Positions 32,851-42,523 of a DNA stretch of 64,000 nucleotides are shown one piece after another; position 1 is the stretch's first letter, and the number at the start of each line of letters is the position of its first letter. The DNA is from Pseudomicrostroma phylloplanum (lineage: Eukaryota; Basidiomycota; Exobasidiomycetes; Microstromatales). The notes beneath the pieces were generated by a model that made no database searches, was not told the origin of the DNA, and saw nothing but the letters and a program-made list of their open reading frames with translations. The position numbers and the translations under genes were made by a program. The DNA is taken from NCBI GenBank assembly GCA_039545275.1, contig BCHS01000011.1, positions 434,001 through 498,000 of the forward strand. The letters are read 5' to 3'.

Positions 32851-34458
32851 TCATAGCTCTCCAGCCGACGACGGGGAAGCCGTGCCGCTGAGAGCGCCAT
32901 CTACCAGCGTACTCGAGACGACTGTCCGCACTGTACTCGCAAGCGTGCTGGCCACAGATGCGCCAGCGCTGGTCGGCGCACTAGCACTAAAGCTGGTCAA
33001 CTTCCACAGCATCCAGCCAAGGATGACAGGAATGAACCATCCTAGACAGTCTCCAATGTGCGCTAGCGTCTTGACTCGTGTCTTGACTGTCAAGTAGTAC
33101 TTCTTGCCGTCCTCCTGCTCTTGCTTTGCATCGAGCTTCTTTGGGTCGCGGTAGTAACCTCCAGCGACAGACCGATCGCCCGAGAAGCGACCCTGGAGGA
33201 AGTCGCCATTCTCGTAGAAGTCGTCCATCAGACGGTCCTTTTCTCTCCACCTCTCCAGTAGCCAAGCTTCGAAGATGTCACGCTCCTCCTCGTTCGCCTC
33301 GTCTGTGATCTCAGTGTCCTCCTCACGTGCCTTCTCTGCCTCTCCAGCTACGGCGGCATCGCTCGTCGAGGCTGGCTTTGGAGTGCCAGCAGTGATGTTC
33401 CCGATTGGCATTGTTGATCCATCGGCAGCAGTGCCCTTGGCTGATATGTTCCGGAGGGTAATGGAGATGTGTACAGCCGGAGGAGCCACGCCCTGCATGT
33501 AGATGGTCTGCAATGTGTAGTAGGACTGACCATAGCCATCGGCTGGAATACCTGGGTAGCCAATGGTGACGTCTATCACCTTGAGATCCTCAATCTCTTT
33601 CTTGAGTGTCCGGGCGCAGTAGATCAGACCTGTACTCCTCGGTAGGAGCAGATTCCTGCAGTCTTCGATGCCCGTCTTGTCGGCGTACTTCTTCGACAAG
33701 GGTCGAGTCAGCTTGGACACAAGTGTCCCTTCCGGGTAGATGAGGAGCATCAAAGGGCTTGATCGGATATGTGAATTTTGGGCAAGCTTGGTGAGCTGGC
33801 GAGAGAGGGTGATCTTGTCCTTCGCCCAAGCTCGCGCAAGGAAGATGAAGTCGAAGAATTGCATCGCCTGGCGGATAAACGAAGACGAGGGATAATGTCA
33901 GTCGAGCCCTGAGGGATGCCGCTTACTTCGCCAAAGACTTACAATGCCAACGATGGGAACCCATTTCAGGCTCTCTTTCATGATGATGATGATGTTCTCT
34001 TCAAAGTCGCAAAAGTACGCTAGGATCCACAGGTATAGCCAGTCAGTGTAGACTTGGTGATTGGAGATCCAGATGCTCCTCTTTGGTAGGTTGAGCTTCC
34101 TGACGAAGCCCTCTTCATCGAGCTCTGCAAAGGGAGCAGGGTCTATGAGGTTGCCCTCGGCATCGCGGAAGCTGACGATGAGGTCCGAGGGAGCGAAGAA
34201 TTGTGTCATCGTGACGAGAACTTTGGCAAAGGAACCTTTGGTCCATTCGATGAGAGTGTGGTACTTCGACCTTGTAGAGGGGAGGAACCGCAGCGGCTGG
34301 CCTAGCCATTGTATGATGTGGAGCAGAAAGATGCAGACGTTGAACCACAGAGCGAAGAGGATCGTTTGACCAGTAGCGGGATTGAGGGGCCGCAGAGGTA
34401 TGGGTATCGAAGAGAGCGGAGGCGGTGTTGCACCTGATGGTGCTTTAGAGTCGGCCAT
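32851..34458 (-). CDS. 1-acylglycerol-3-phosphate acyltransferase-like protein (PlsC family)
   Basis: Membrane acyltransferase of glycerolipid synthesis or remodelling. Exons 34458-33943 and 33867-32851 give 510 aa. Block I is ISNHQVYTDW (N133-H134-x4-D139) and block III is IYPEGT (216-220), the essential H-x4-D and P-E-G-T of the family. A membrane helix lies at about 32-52 (TILFALWFNVCIFLLHIIQW) and another near the C-terminus (GWFIPVILGWMLWKL). TRPLSKKYAD and LLLPRSTGLIYC follow block III, resembling the AGPAT/LCLAT group (yeast Cst26-like) more than the short LPA acyltransferase Slc1. An acidic insert (EEDTEITDEANEEE) lies around 360. Substrate is not determinable here. Confidence 0.9.
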
Positions 34459-34827
34459 ACTTGGCAGACCAGGGTATGGTGCGGAGCCGAGGGTATGGTA
34501 TGCAGTACTGTCTGTCTATGTACCAGCAAAGTTCGGTGACTGAAGCGGGATAAAGGGAAGTATGAGTAGACAGAGAGGATCAAATGGGCGGTGAGGGGAA
34601 AATGCGCCTCATGTCGCTCAGCCTCCACAACAATTCCGCCCCTTCGGCTGCAGCGGCCCGGAGAAGAGTCCGCACACACGACGCACGACGCGCTGCGTGT
34701 CTCTTTCCGCTCGCGATCCTGGGTGCGTTCGGGGCAAGGCGAGGCGAGGGGAAGGGGGATGCTTCTTGCTTGTCCTGTCCATTGCCTGGTACTACCCAGC
34801 ATACTCCTACCTGCTTTTGCGCACAAG
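34459..34827. promoter_or_regulatory. divergent promoter region acyltransferase/NSE3
   Basis: 369 bp between divergent starts. An ORF upstream of the NSE3 ATG is in frame, but its only start codon is non-ATG. Confidence 0.5.
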
Positions 34828-36811
34828 ATGCCACCGACAAGGTCAAGGAGACAGGGCTTGTCACGCAATACTGCCCAGTCGCCCACTCGTAGCCAAAGGG
34901 CAGCTCCCTCATCCAGCAGGCAGACGTACGGCGGAAGCAGCAGCCAGCGCAGGCGAAGTCGACACCAACAGCAAGAGGAGGAAGAAGAAGAAGAGGAGCA
35001 GGAGCAGGAGGAGGAAGAAGAGGAAGAGGGAGAGGAAGAAGATGGAGAAGACGAAGATCCGGCAGAGAGTAGTCGCGCCGCTCGAGTCGATGACGATGAT
35101 GACGAAGGAGAAGAGGGCAGATCGGATGACGAGCTCAGGGTCAAGAAAAGGCAGAAGTTACCGCTGTCGGATGCGGTCAAGACCGTGGTAAAGGGCATTG
35201 GCAGAGTGGTACGTATATGCTTGGTCAGACGAGCTCTTGCGATCCTCTGACTTGATATATGCGCCCTTTGTCCCGCCTGCAGGAGATCGAAAGGAAGATC
35301 AACGATCTCGTTCGTCTAGCCCTCTTCTCAGAGTACCGCCGCGTGCCCATCAGAAGAGACGACATTTCAAAGAAGGGTGAGAAGTACATCCGTAATGGCA
35401 GGATGAGCATAATACTGATATTTCCCTCCCTCGTCTCTCTCCTCTGACAATCCAGTGCTCGGCAAGGCGGCTGCTCGAGCTTTCCCCTACGTCTTCAATA
35501 GAGCTCAAGCTATGCTACGCGAGGTCTTCTGCTTCGAGATGGTCGAGCTTCGCGCAAAGGGCACCGAGAATGAATTGCTCACCCAAGCTGCAGGCCCGTC
35601 CGATGCGAACAAGGGCAAGAAGCGATCGAAAGGTGGCGAAGAAGCCGCTGAGAAGGAGGAGAATACGAGACCAAAAGGTGAGTACAGCGGGGCAGGAGCA
35701 TCAGCTTCGCCCATTTGACTCATGCTCATCTCTGCCCTCTGTCTGCTGCAGGTCCTTCGAGCAATAGCTGGGTCGTGCGCTCTATACTACCGTTAGTCGT
35801 GATCAAGACCATGGCCGAGCCAAATGCAGCAGTAGCGGCTGCTTCTTTCACCAACGCAGACGATCCTTCTGGCTCTGGAACTGCATCTATGGGATCCCTT
35901 CTGGACTGGCAAAAAGCTGATGGTCAGCTCGGAAGTCTAGGCTTGACCTTCTTGATCCTCAGTCTGATCTTGCTGAACGGCAGAAGTCTATCAGATGGTG
36001 AGTGGCCTATGATGCGAACAGTCTGGCGGGTCCCTTTGGCTAATCCTTCCCTTCTCCCTGGGCTTGCCTCGCGCTCCTCCTCACAGACCAATTCAGAGCT
36101 CTTCTCCATCGGCTCGGGCTCGAAAATGCCGCTCAGCTACCCGACTCGCTCCGTCCCGACTCTCTCGCCATCCCTCCACCCGAGCTAGACGCTTCCCAGT
36201 CCCACAGCTCCTATCGTCGTGCCTCTACACGTCGAGGCGGCACTGGCGTTCCCACGGACACAATCGCCCATCCTTCAACCCTGCAGTCCCTCCTCTCGCA
36301 GATGCTCCGGCAAGGTTACCTCGAGACGGTCAAAACCAACGTCGCAAGAGGTGCCGTCTCCCGCCGCGGCGGAGTCGGGCGAAGCGCCGGCAATAGCAGA
36401 GGCGAGGGCGGGATAGTGGAGACCATCGAGTGGAAGTGGGGTCCGCGCGCCGAAGTCGAGATTGGAGAAGAGGCAGTGGCCAATTTCGTCCGGGACGTGT
36501 ATATCGATGCGGACCCGGACAATGAAGCTGCGCGAGGGCGAGCCGGGTCAGGCGAGGAGGGAGAGGGAGAGGGAGATGTCTCCCAGACGCAAGCGGACAG
36601 CAGTCGCTTTGTTGGGAGGAGTAGTGGGAGACAGAGTCGCAGTGGGCCTAGGTCTTCTCTCCAGCCTAGCGGCGCACGAGGAAGGACTAGCGCTGCTGCT
36701 GGTGCTGGTGCTACGCAGGGGGATAAGGCGGAGAGGGAGAGGAGGGAGAAGCAGAGCCAGATGCTCAGGAGGGAAATTGAGAGGGCGGCGGGCAGCCAGC
36801 TTATCGGCTGA
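34828..36811 (+). CDS. NSE3: SMC5/6 complex subunit Nse3 (MAGE domain)
   Basis: Non-SMC element of the SMC5/6 complex, acting with Nse1 (RING) and Nse4 in DNA repair and chromosome stability. Exons 34828-35208, 35283-35376, 35456-35677, 35752-35997 and 36087-36811 give 555 aa. The MAGE homology domain begins after exon 1: IERKINDLVRLALFSEYRR, AFPYVFNRAQAMLREVFCFE, then LGLTFLILSLILLNGRSLSD, the hallmark winged-helix segment, and GYLETVKTN and TIEWKWGPRAEVEIG in the second winged helix. The first 100 residues are Arg-rich, then a run of about 30 mostly Glu residues. A Ser/Gly-rich tail follows the MAGE fold. Most intron junctions are phase 1. The assignment is firm. Confidence 0.92.
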
Positions 36812-36946
36812 TAAAAAACTACACGAGGGAGGACCAGGGTCTTCTGTTCGCTTTGTTCATAAAATTGTCATTTCAGGTCATGAGCGTCTCGTCTCGTCAA
36901 CCATCAAAAGCCTATATCCGCCCAGTCATCCTCGTCTTCGTCCTCT

Positions 36947-38653
36947 TCATCTCCAACCTCCTCCTTGCTGCTGCCCCTGCTGCCCTTGCTGTTGCGAAGA
37001 AGGCATCATCCTACTCGTCCAGTCCTGGAAAACCTGTCCATTCTGCAAGCGCTGCTGACCCATCATCTGCACCGTATCCTGCGGCTGGAGTGGTTGTTGA
37101 CCAGTCTGAAAGCCCATTTGCATTTGCACTGGTTGCTGCTGCTGTTGGAATCCTGAAGCGAAGCTGGGTGCGGAGCTACCGAAAGGATTGACTCCTCCGC
37201 CGCCAGTGGTGGTACCAAAGGAAGAAGAGAAAGGCTGGGCTTGAACCTGCTGCTGGAAGTATGCTTGTTGCTGCTGCTGCTGCTGCTGGATCTGAGGGGA
37301 GAAAGCCATGCTTCCCAGATTTTGAGGTGTGAGATGACCTGACTGCTGACCACCGCCCGGTTGCTGGAAGTAGCTGCCTGCGCCTGCAGTAGGACTGCTG
37401 TATGCCATACCTGTGGGCTGGTTGAGCATGCCGTTCATTGGCGAGTATTGAGGCTGCTGCTGCTGCTGCTGCTGCTGCTGAGCCCATGGGTTCATACCTG
37501 CTCCCATGCCATTCATCCCACTGCCTTGCATCCCGTTCATTGCCATGCCGGTCGCAGCGGTCTGCATGCCACCCCAGGGATTGCCTACACCGCCGAATGA
37601 GCTTGCCTGCTGCACTGGAGCGGCGGGACTGGCCAGTTGGAGGAGATCGTCGAACACGGCGCTTCTGCCTTGGAAGCTGCCGGGGGTCGCTAATGTGGGG
37701 CCATTACTCGCTTGGCCGGGGTATTGCTGAGGAGATGTTGGGAAGGCGTTGTGACTATTGCCAGTGAGATTATGCGCAGACGAGGCACGCTGTAGTGAGC
37801 CGGGCGCGCCGCCATTGACTGCGTGGAGGCCGTTCGTAGATGGCTGATAGGTGGACGTGAGGTAGCTGGAAGAGGATGAAGGCTGTGCTGACGAAGAAGG
37901 CACGTTACTCGATCGTGCAGAAGATACAGAGATGGCTGGTGTAGTTGAAGAAGTTGTAGCCTGTGGACCCGAGCCTGCGAGAGGGGGTAGAGGAGAAACG
38001 GCTCGCTGCGCCTCTTTCCAGCTGGTAGGAATGGGAGCTGTCCTTGAGCGGTGTATGTCCCTCCCCGATGCTGAATTCGATGGATCCAGAGCTCTGGGCG
38101 GCGATGTCCGGCCTGATCTCATATCCACTGGCGAGAGCCTGGATGCAGCTCCCCACCCTCCTGCGCCCCCAGAAGTGCTGCTGCTGCTCGCAGTACGAGA
38201 CGTGTAGCCCGGTCTCCTGGCTGCGTCGGATCCAGAAGCATCCTTGATAGGAACCGGAGGAGGCTTTCTGTCTATGAATTTCCTGAACTCGTATTTGTTG
38301 CGTATGAACCTCTCCACTTCACTGTCCCTCTCCCCGTCCCCTACGTTAGCTGGCGGTCGATTCCGCTTCTCGTCCGGATTGTAGTAGGCGTTGCTCCTAT
38401 CATTTCCGTACTCCCTCATCCTTTCCACCTGCTCCTTTGTCCACTCGTCTAGCGTAAGAGACTTGACCTTTGAGATGTGCGTTCCCATCTTGCGATGCAC
38501 GCCCGCACATTGTACGCACAGGAAGATGCCGAGGTTGTGAGAGGCCCAGCGCGGGTTGCGACCGCGGCAGTCGGCGCAGACTTCGTTTCCTGGCAGGCGG
38601 GAGATCTCGGTTACTTGCCGCTGGTAGCGTGAGGCGGCTGCTTTGGCGTTCAT
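36947..38653 (-). CDS. ArfGAP-domain protein (SMAP/Age2-type)
   Basis: GTPase-activating protein for Arf at Golgi or endosome membranes. Single exon, 568 aa. The zinc finger is at the N-terminus: CADC at 26-29 and CVQC at 46-49, giving C-x2-C-x16-C-x2-C, followed by GVHRKMGTH with the arginine finger Arg54. WTKEQVERMREYGN and FIRNKYEFRKF complete the ArfGAP fold by about residue 130. The rest is Ser-rich then Gln/Met/Gly-rich, with glutamine runs encoded by pure CAG repeats. Layout fits the SMAP/Age2 group. Directly behind the stop, in the +1 frame, lies an acidic tail encoding DEEDEDEDDWADIGF; this may be the true C-terminus if a single-base error or frameshift exists. Confidence 0.88.
   Translation of the reverse strand: MNAKAAASRYQRQVTEISRLPGNEVCADCRGRNPRWASHNLGIFLCVQCAGVHRKMGTHISKVKSLTLDEWTKEQVERMREYGNDRSNAYYNPDEKRNRPPANVGDGERDSEVERFIRNKYEFRKFIDRKPPPVPIKDASGSDAARRPGYTSRTASSSSTSGGAGGWGAASRLSPVDMRSGRTSPPRALDPSNSASGRDIHRSRTAPIPTSWKEAQRAVSPLPPLAGSGPQATTSSTTPAISVSSARSSNVPSSSAQPSSSSSYLTSTYQPSTNGLHAVNGGAPGSLQRASSAHNLTGNSHNAFPTSPQQYPGQASNGPTLATPGSFQGRSAVFDDLLQLASPAAPVQQASSFGGVGNPWGGMQTAATGMAMNGMQGSGMNGMGAGMNPWAQQQQQQQQQPQYSPMNGMLNQPTGMAYSSPTAGAGSYFQQPGGGQQSGHLTPQNLGSMAFSPQIQQQQQQQQAYFQQQVQAQPFSSSFGTTTGGGGVNPFGSSAPSFASGFQQQQQPVQMQMGFQTGQQPLQPQDTVQMMGQQRLQNGQVFQDWTSRMMPSSQQQGQQGQQQGGGWR
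37266..37480 (-). repeat. CAG trinucleotide repeats encoding polyglutamine
   Basis: Two near-pure (CTG)n tracts on the + strand, at about 37266-37288 and 37453-37480, encode glutamine runs of 8-9 in the ArfGAP tail. Such tracts are length-variable. Confidence 0.8.
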
Positions 38654-39094
38654 CGTGAGGCAGGCGTGGGTCGTGTGAGGTTGCCAGATGGGTGCAGCAA
38701 GAGCTGCGAATCGGTATTGGTGGACAAGGGTGGGTATTCAGGATGCTGCGATGCTCAACAGCTCCCAAGGCGAGGCTGATGGTGTGATCAGATTATATGC
38801 TTCGGTACAGAAGCACAGTAGGACGTGGTTATGGTGGTGTTTGGTAGCTGAGAAGGAGCGTCTGTAATCCCACGTCCCTTGTTCGTCGTTCTTCGGAAGC
38901 GGCTCGATGCCGTTTCTCCACCCGAGCAGCCACCGCCACTCTCGCTCACCGATCGATCACCCGCCGCCCCGCACGTCGCGCATCCGAGGCAAGGCACACG
39001 CACAGGCACAAGCACGCACGCACGCACGCACACCCGAAAGCTTCTCTGCTACGAGGATCCCACTCTACTCTACCATAGTCAGCCGCAGGTCACC
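38654..39094. promoter_or_regulatory. divergent promoter region ArfGAP/TAF8
   Basis: 441 bp between divergent starts. It holds a (GCAC)n microsatellite at about 39012-39032 in the probable TAF8 leader. Confidence 0.5.
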
Positions 39095-41071
39095 ATGGCA
39101 GAGGCTTCGGGCATCGCGTCCACCTCCTCGGCCATCGCAGGCCCATCTTCACAACTTGTGCCCTCCTCGTCCTCCTCTTCGTCTTCTTCTCATCTGGCTG
39201 GACCACCTTTCGATCTCCTCGGCGTACCCCTCTTGCACCTCCTCTCTCTCCACCCTCTGGCCTCGGTGCAGAGCTCCATCCTGCCACTCCTGTCCGACGT
39301 GCTTCACAACTACCTCTCCCTCATCTCCCGCATCTCAGCGCAGTCTGCTCGCCATGCCGGCCGCACCTGCATAAATCCATGGGACGTTTTGAACTGCCTC
39401 GATCAGGTGGGGCCCATCGAGGATCTGCAGGACATGAAGAGGTGGATGGCAAGCGAGGAGAGGAGAGAATGGGGAGACCGTATGGAGGCTGGCTTTGGGA
39501 CAGGCAGTAGCGGCGCCAAAGCTAGGGAGGATTGGGAGACTCGAAAGATGGCATTGCGACAGGCTGTCAAGGGACGGTCCGTTAGTGAGGTCGCAAGGGG
39601 GAAGATGAGGTGGATGCCTCTCGGGGAAGAGGAGCTGGCTCTATATCAGGAGCTGCAGACTGCCGAAGAGGATAGACTGAAAGTAGCCGGCAAAAGGCGG
39701 AGAAAAAGGAGGACTGGCTCCCAGTCAGGCGACGCCAAGAGGACTAGATCATCCAGAAGTACAAGCCAAGGATTCGAGGGAGAACACAAAGATACAAGCA
39801 ACAGCGACGGGGATGACAGTGGCAGCGATGAAATGGAGAAATCCGACGACGAGAATGAGGACGATGATGACGGTATCTCAGTCGCTACCGCAAGAACGAG
39901 CGTCTCGCCTCCTCCTGACCTCCTTCCATCAGACGAGGAGCTATACAAGGAGAGATCTTACCACCATGGGGAATCGCATTCAGGGACACGAATCAGGTAT
40001 GTCCCATCCTTCCTGCCTCCTTTTCCAGGCCAAGACGAAGGCGGACCGCGCTCCAATGGGCAGACAATCAAAACAGAAGCAGTGATACCCTCTACGACGG
40101 AAGGACGGATGGCAACCGGCAGTGTACCACCAGTCGACGTCGACAATGTGGACGCAGTACCCCCTATGCCGGGACTCGAGTCCAGTCCTATCCCAGACGC
40201 CTCCTCTTCGTCATATTTCGCCGGACCGATACCCTTTGCAGCATCCTCGCTCTTCAAAGCAGAAGAGGATGGCACGCAGAGCTCACTGCCCCCGCCCGAA
40301 GGCTTTCCTGCCTTGCCTGAGAATGACAGGTCTGCCAGGGCGCCGTCATCTTCCCACTCTGCCTTTGTCGATGCCTACACGTCGCTCTGCTCGTCTGGGG
40401 AGACACCGGCTCTGCTGCCACAAACAGTCCACAGACGGCAGATGGCTCTTCAACTCTCGCAGCCCTCGAACTATGCACCGATGGACACGCTGTACGGCGG
40501 TATCAGCGCTCGTCCCTCTGCTATGCCCTTCACGCCCAATGCTTCTCACCTCATCACCCTTCCCGCCAATGGAGGCGCACCGCGCTTCACGCCTACAAGA
40601 CCTAAAGGCAGACCCCTCGAGCTCGCCTCCTCTTCAGGTGTCAGCCACCCCATCTTCGCGTACCGCAAGCCGGCACACTCGCTAGGCAGACTAGCAAGAA
40701 GTCTGCTCGCCGGCGCACCAGTCGTGAGCGTTCCGCGTCCCGAGGCCGGCTCATCGACGAGTGCGAACGATCTAGCTGCAACCATCACCTCTCTCAACCC
40801 CGAAGGCCTCTACACTCCTCCCCTCTCCATCCTGCATCGCTCCCTGCACATAATGGACCCTCCACCCCTGCGGGACGAAGGATACGTGGAGCGCGTCTTT
40901 AGAGGTGCCGCTCTCAGTGGTGAAGAGGGCACTTTGACTCGTGGAGAGAATTGGTTGAAGGCGGGAGTGGACGCGGTTGAGGTTGCGAGTGGGGAGAAGG
41001 TCAAGAGTGGGACATTGGTGTATACGTGGGATTGGGTGGGGAGAGAGTGGACGAAGGAGGGGGCGGATTGA
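39095..41071 (+). CDS. TAF8: TFIID subunit TAF8-like histone-fold protein
   Basis: Probable TFIID subunit pairing with TAF10. Single exon, 658 aa, ATG in an ideal CACCATGG context. The bromodomain-associated histone fold lies at about 40-115: VPLLHLLSLHPLASVQSSIL, then LSLISRISAQSARHAGR and INPWDVLNCLDQVG, the last being the L-x-x-x-D-V/L-x-x-C/A-L motif of TAF3/TAF8/Spt7 folds. A second conserved piece, RIRYVPSFLPPFPGQ near residue 298, matches the TAF8 C-terminal motif (Y-I-P-x-x-x-P-P-F-P), which separates TAF8 from TAF3; no PHD finger is present. Between them is a basic patch (KRRRKRRTG) and an acidic Ser/Asp region. The C-terminal 350 residues are disordered. Confidence 0.82.
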   Translation: MAEASGIASTSSAIAGPSSQLVPSSSSSSSSSHLAGPPFDLLGVPLLHLLSLHPLASVQSSILPLLSDVLHNYLSLISRISAQSARHAGRTCINPWDVLNCLDQVGPIEDLQDMKRWMASEERREWGDRMEAGFGTGSSGAKAREDWETRKMALRQAVKGRSVSEVARGKMRWMPLGEEELALYQELQTAEEDRLKVAGKRRRKRRTGSQSGDAKRTRSSRSTSQGFEGEHKDTSNSDGDDSGSDEMEKSDDENEDDDDGISVATARTSVSPPPDLLPSDEELYKERSYHHGESHSGTRIRYVPSFLPPFPGQDEGGPRSNGQTIKTEAVIPSTTEGRMATGSVPPVDVDNVDAVPPMPGLESSPIPDASSSSYFAGPIPFAASSLFKAEEDGTQSSLPPPEGFPALPENDRSARAPSSSHSAFVDAYTSLCSSGETPALLPQTVHRRQMALQLSQPSNYAPMDTLYGGISARPSAMPFTPNASHLITLPANGGAPRFTPTRPKGRPLELASSSGVSHPIFAYRKPAHSLGRLARSLLAGAPVVSVPRPEAGSSTSANDLAATITSLNPEGLYTPPLSILHRSLHIMDPPPLRDEGYVERVFRGAALSGEEGTLTRGENWLKAGVDAVEVASGEKVKSGTLVYTWDWVGREWTKEGAD

Positions 41072-42523
41072 GTGGGTGCATGTCGTGAAGGTGTCGCAGC
41101 AGGGAGAGTTGTATACAGGTAGACAGGAGTGGGCGTTCTGTGCGACGACACCTTTGCAATGGCAGACGTCCGACTCGTGCAGCGTGGGCTAGCAGATCTG
41201 GTCTCAGCCATCCTCTCGTCCGGCCTCCTGAGCACAATTGCTCATGGATCGCAAGGTCACCATTGAGCTCTCTCTCACTGCGCCATTCGAGAGACAATTG
41301 AGACTGACAGAATTCAAACAGAACGTAGCATTGAAGAAGTGTCTAAAAGTACATGAGCGAACGAGACTGAGTGCTTTCCTCCTAGCCTACTAAAGAATAG
41401 CGCCCTAATCCAATCAAGACGAGCCAGCCGAAGACCGCGAGAGAAGACGGTAAAGAAGGTGGGGGGGGGGGGGGGGGGGGGGGGTGGAGAGAGAGAGAGA
41501 GAGAGAGAAGAAAGGCAGTCTGATCAGTATCTAGCTCTCCTCTCCTCTCGAAGAATGACCACCCCACAGCTTCCCCCTTCCTCTTCTTCCTCGCTTCGCG
41601 GTGGCTCTCTCTCGCAGATCAGGGATCAACAAATGCGTATGCGTCGATCCAGCAAATAATATGTGATCAACCATGATTTACAGGTCTGACTGGTGCCAGC
41701 TTAGGTTTCATCTTGCATGCGAGAGCGCCAGCGCAGGCGTCAAAAGGCGAGCGAGCGAGGAGGAGGGCAGCGCCGGCCTTCGAGAGCCTTCGCGGCTTGC
41801 CTGACTGTCTGCCCTGACAGTGGCCGTGGAGGGCGAGGGCCATTGTCTTCCTCTATGGGTGTTCTTCACGTTCGGGGACTGGACATTGTCACTCACCTAT
41901 TGCTACATCCTCGTCCGACCGCAGACCAAGGAGTAACGGGAAATTGGGAGCGAGATGATGGGAGGGAAAGGACGATGGAAGAGAATCCGTTCGCGGGTGG
42001 AGAGCGCAGCGAGAAGATCTGCTGCAGCTGCAGCGCGAAGATCCGTCCCCGGTGAGAATGAGCGCTCGTCCTGTCCTCTCTGAGGTCTACATGTACGGCA
42101 ATGGCCTGCTGACTTCGAAATTTGACTCCTTCGTTCTAGTAACGGAACGGAATCCGGCTCATTCTCTTGCAGTTCTTCAAAGATTGCACGGGAGATCGAG
42201 TCTGGCTTCCGCTTCCCGCGCGAAGGGTGCGAGGGCACGCCAGAAAAGCTCCTGTAAGTCAGTAGTTAGACTGCTGCTTTCCGATCATTTCTGAGACTTT
42301 GTAAAGTCTCGGGACGAGGACTGGCAGAGGGCCAGGGTGCAAATCCCTGCGGGAGCTTCTCTTTTGCCATTTTTGTCTTTCACTGTCAAAGGTTCGAGCG
42401 GCACACATGATGGTAATGGAGCGGTAGCAAAGGCGGCGTCTATGTGATGAACGAAAAGGCGTACATGGGAGGGACAGTCATACAAGACTGAGACGATGCT
42501 CAGTGTACCTCTTCTGCCCCTGA
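41072..42523. other. unassigned region with possible small spliced gene
   Basis: 1452 bp between TAF8 and the PX gene. After a G24/(GA)11 tract there are + strand frames compatible with splicing: ATG at 41555 (MTTPQLPPSSSSSLRGG) with a possible donor GTATGCG at about 41638; acceptors CAG at 41683, 41820 and 41923; and an open segment with ENPFAGGERSEKICCSCSAK, whose GTGAGA donor near 42052 joins an acceptor CTAG near 42139 to give NGTESGSFSCSSSKIARE and a stop at about 42255. The joined product would be near 100-120 aa and is unlike anything I know. Minus-strand frames over the same bases are also open, so the strand is not certain. Confidence 0.3.
41461..41508. repeat. G24 homopolymer followed by (GA)11
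   Basis: Twenty-four consecutive G at 41461-41484, then TG and eleven GA units at 41487-41508. A prominent simple-sequence tract 390 bp after TAF8. Confidence 0.95.

Noticed and set aside
34302..35198. 298-aa minus-strand frame with poly-Ser run
   Set aside because: It is antisense to the NSE3 first exon; the Ser run is only the complement of the Glu codons.
42325..42350. tRNA-like B box (GGTGCAAATCC) followed by TTTT
   Set aside because: The T-loop lacks the invariant TTC and no acceptor or anticodon stem can be folded around it.
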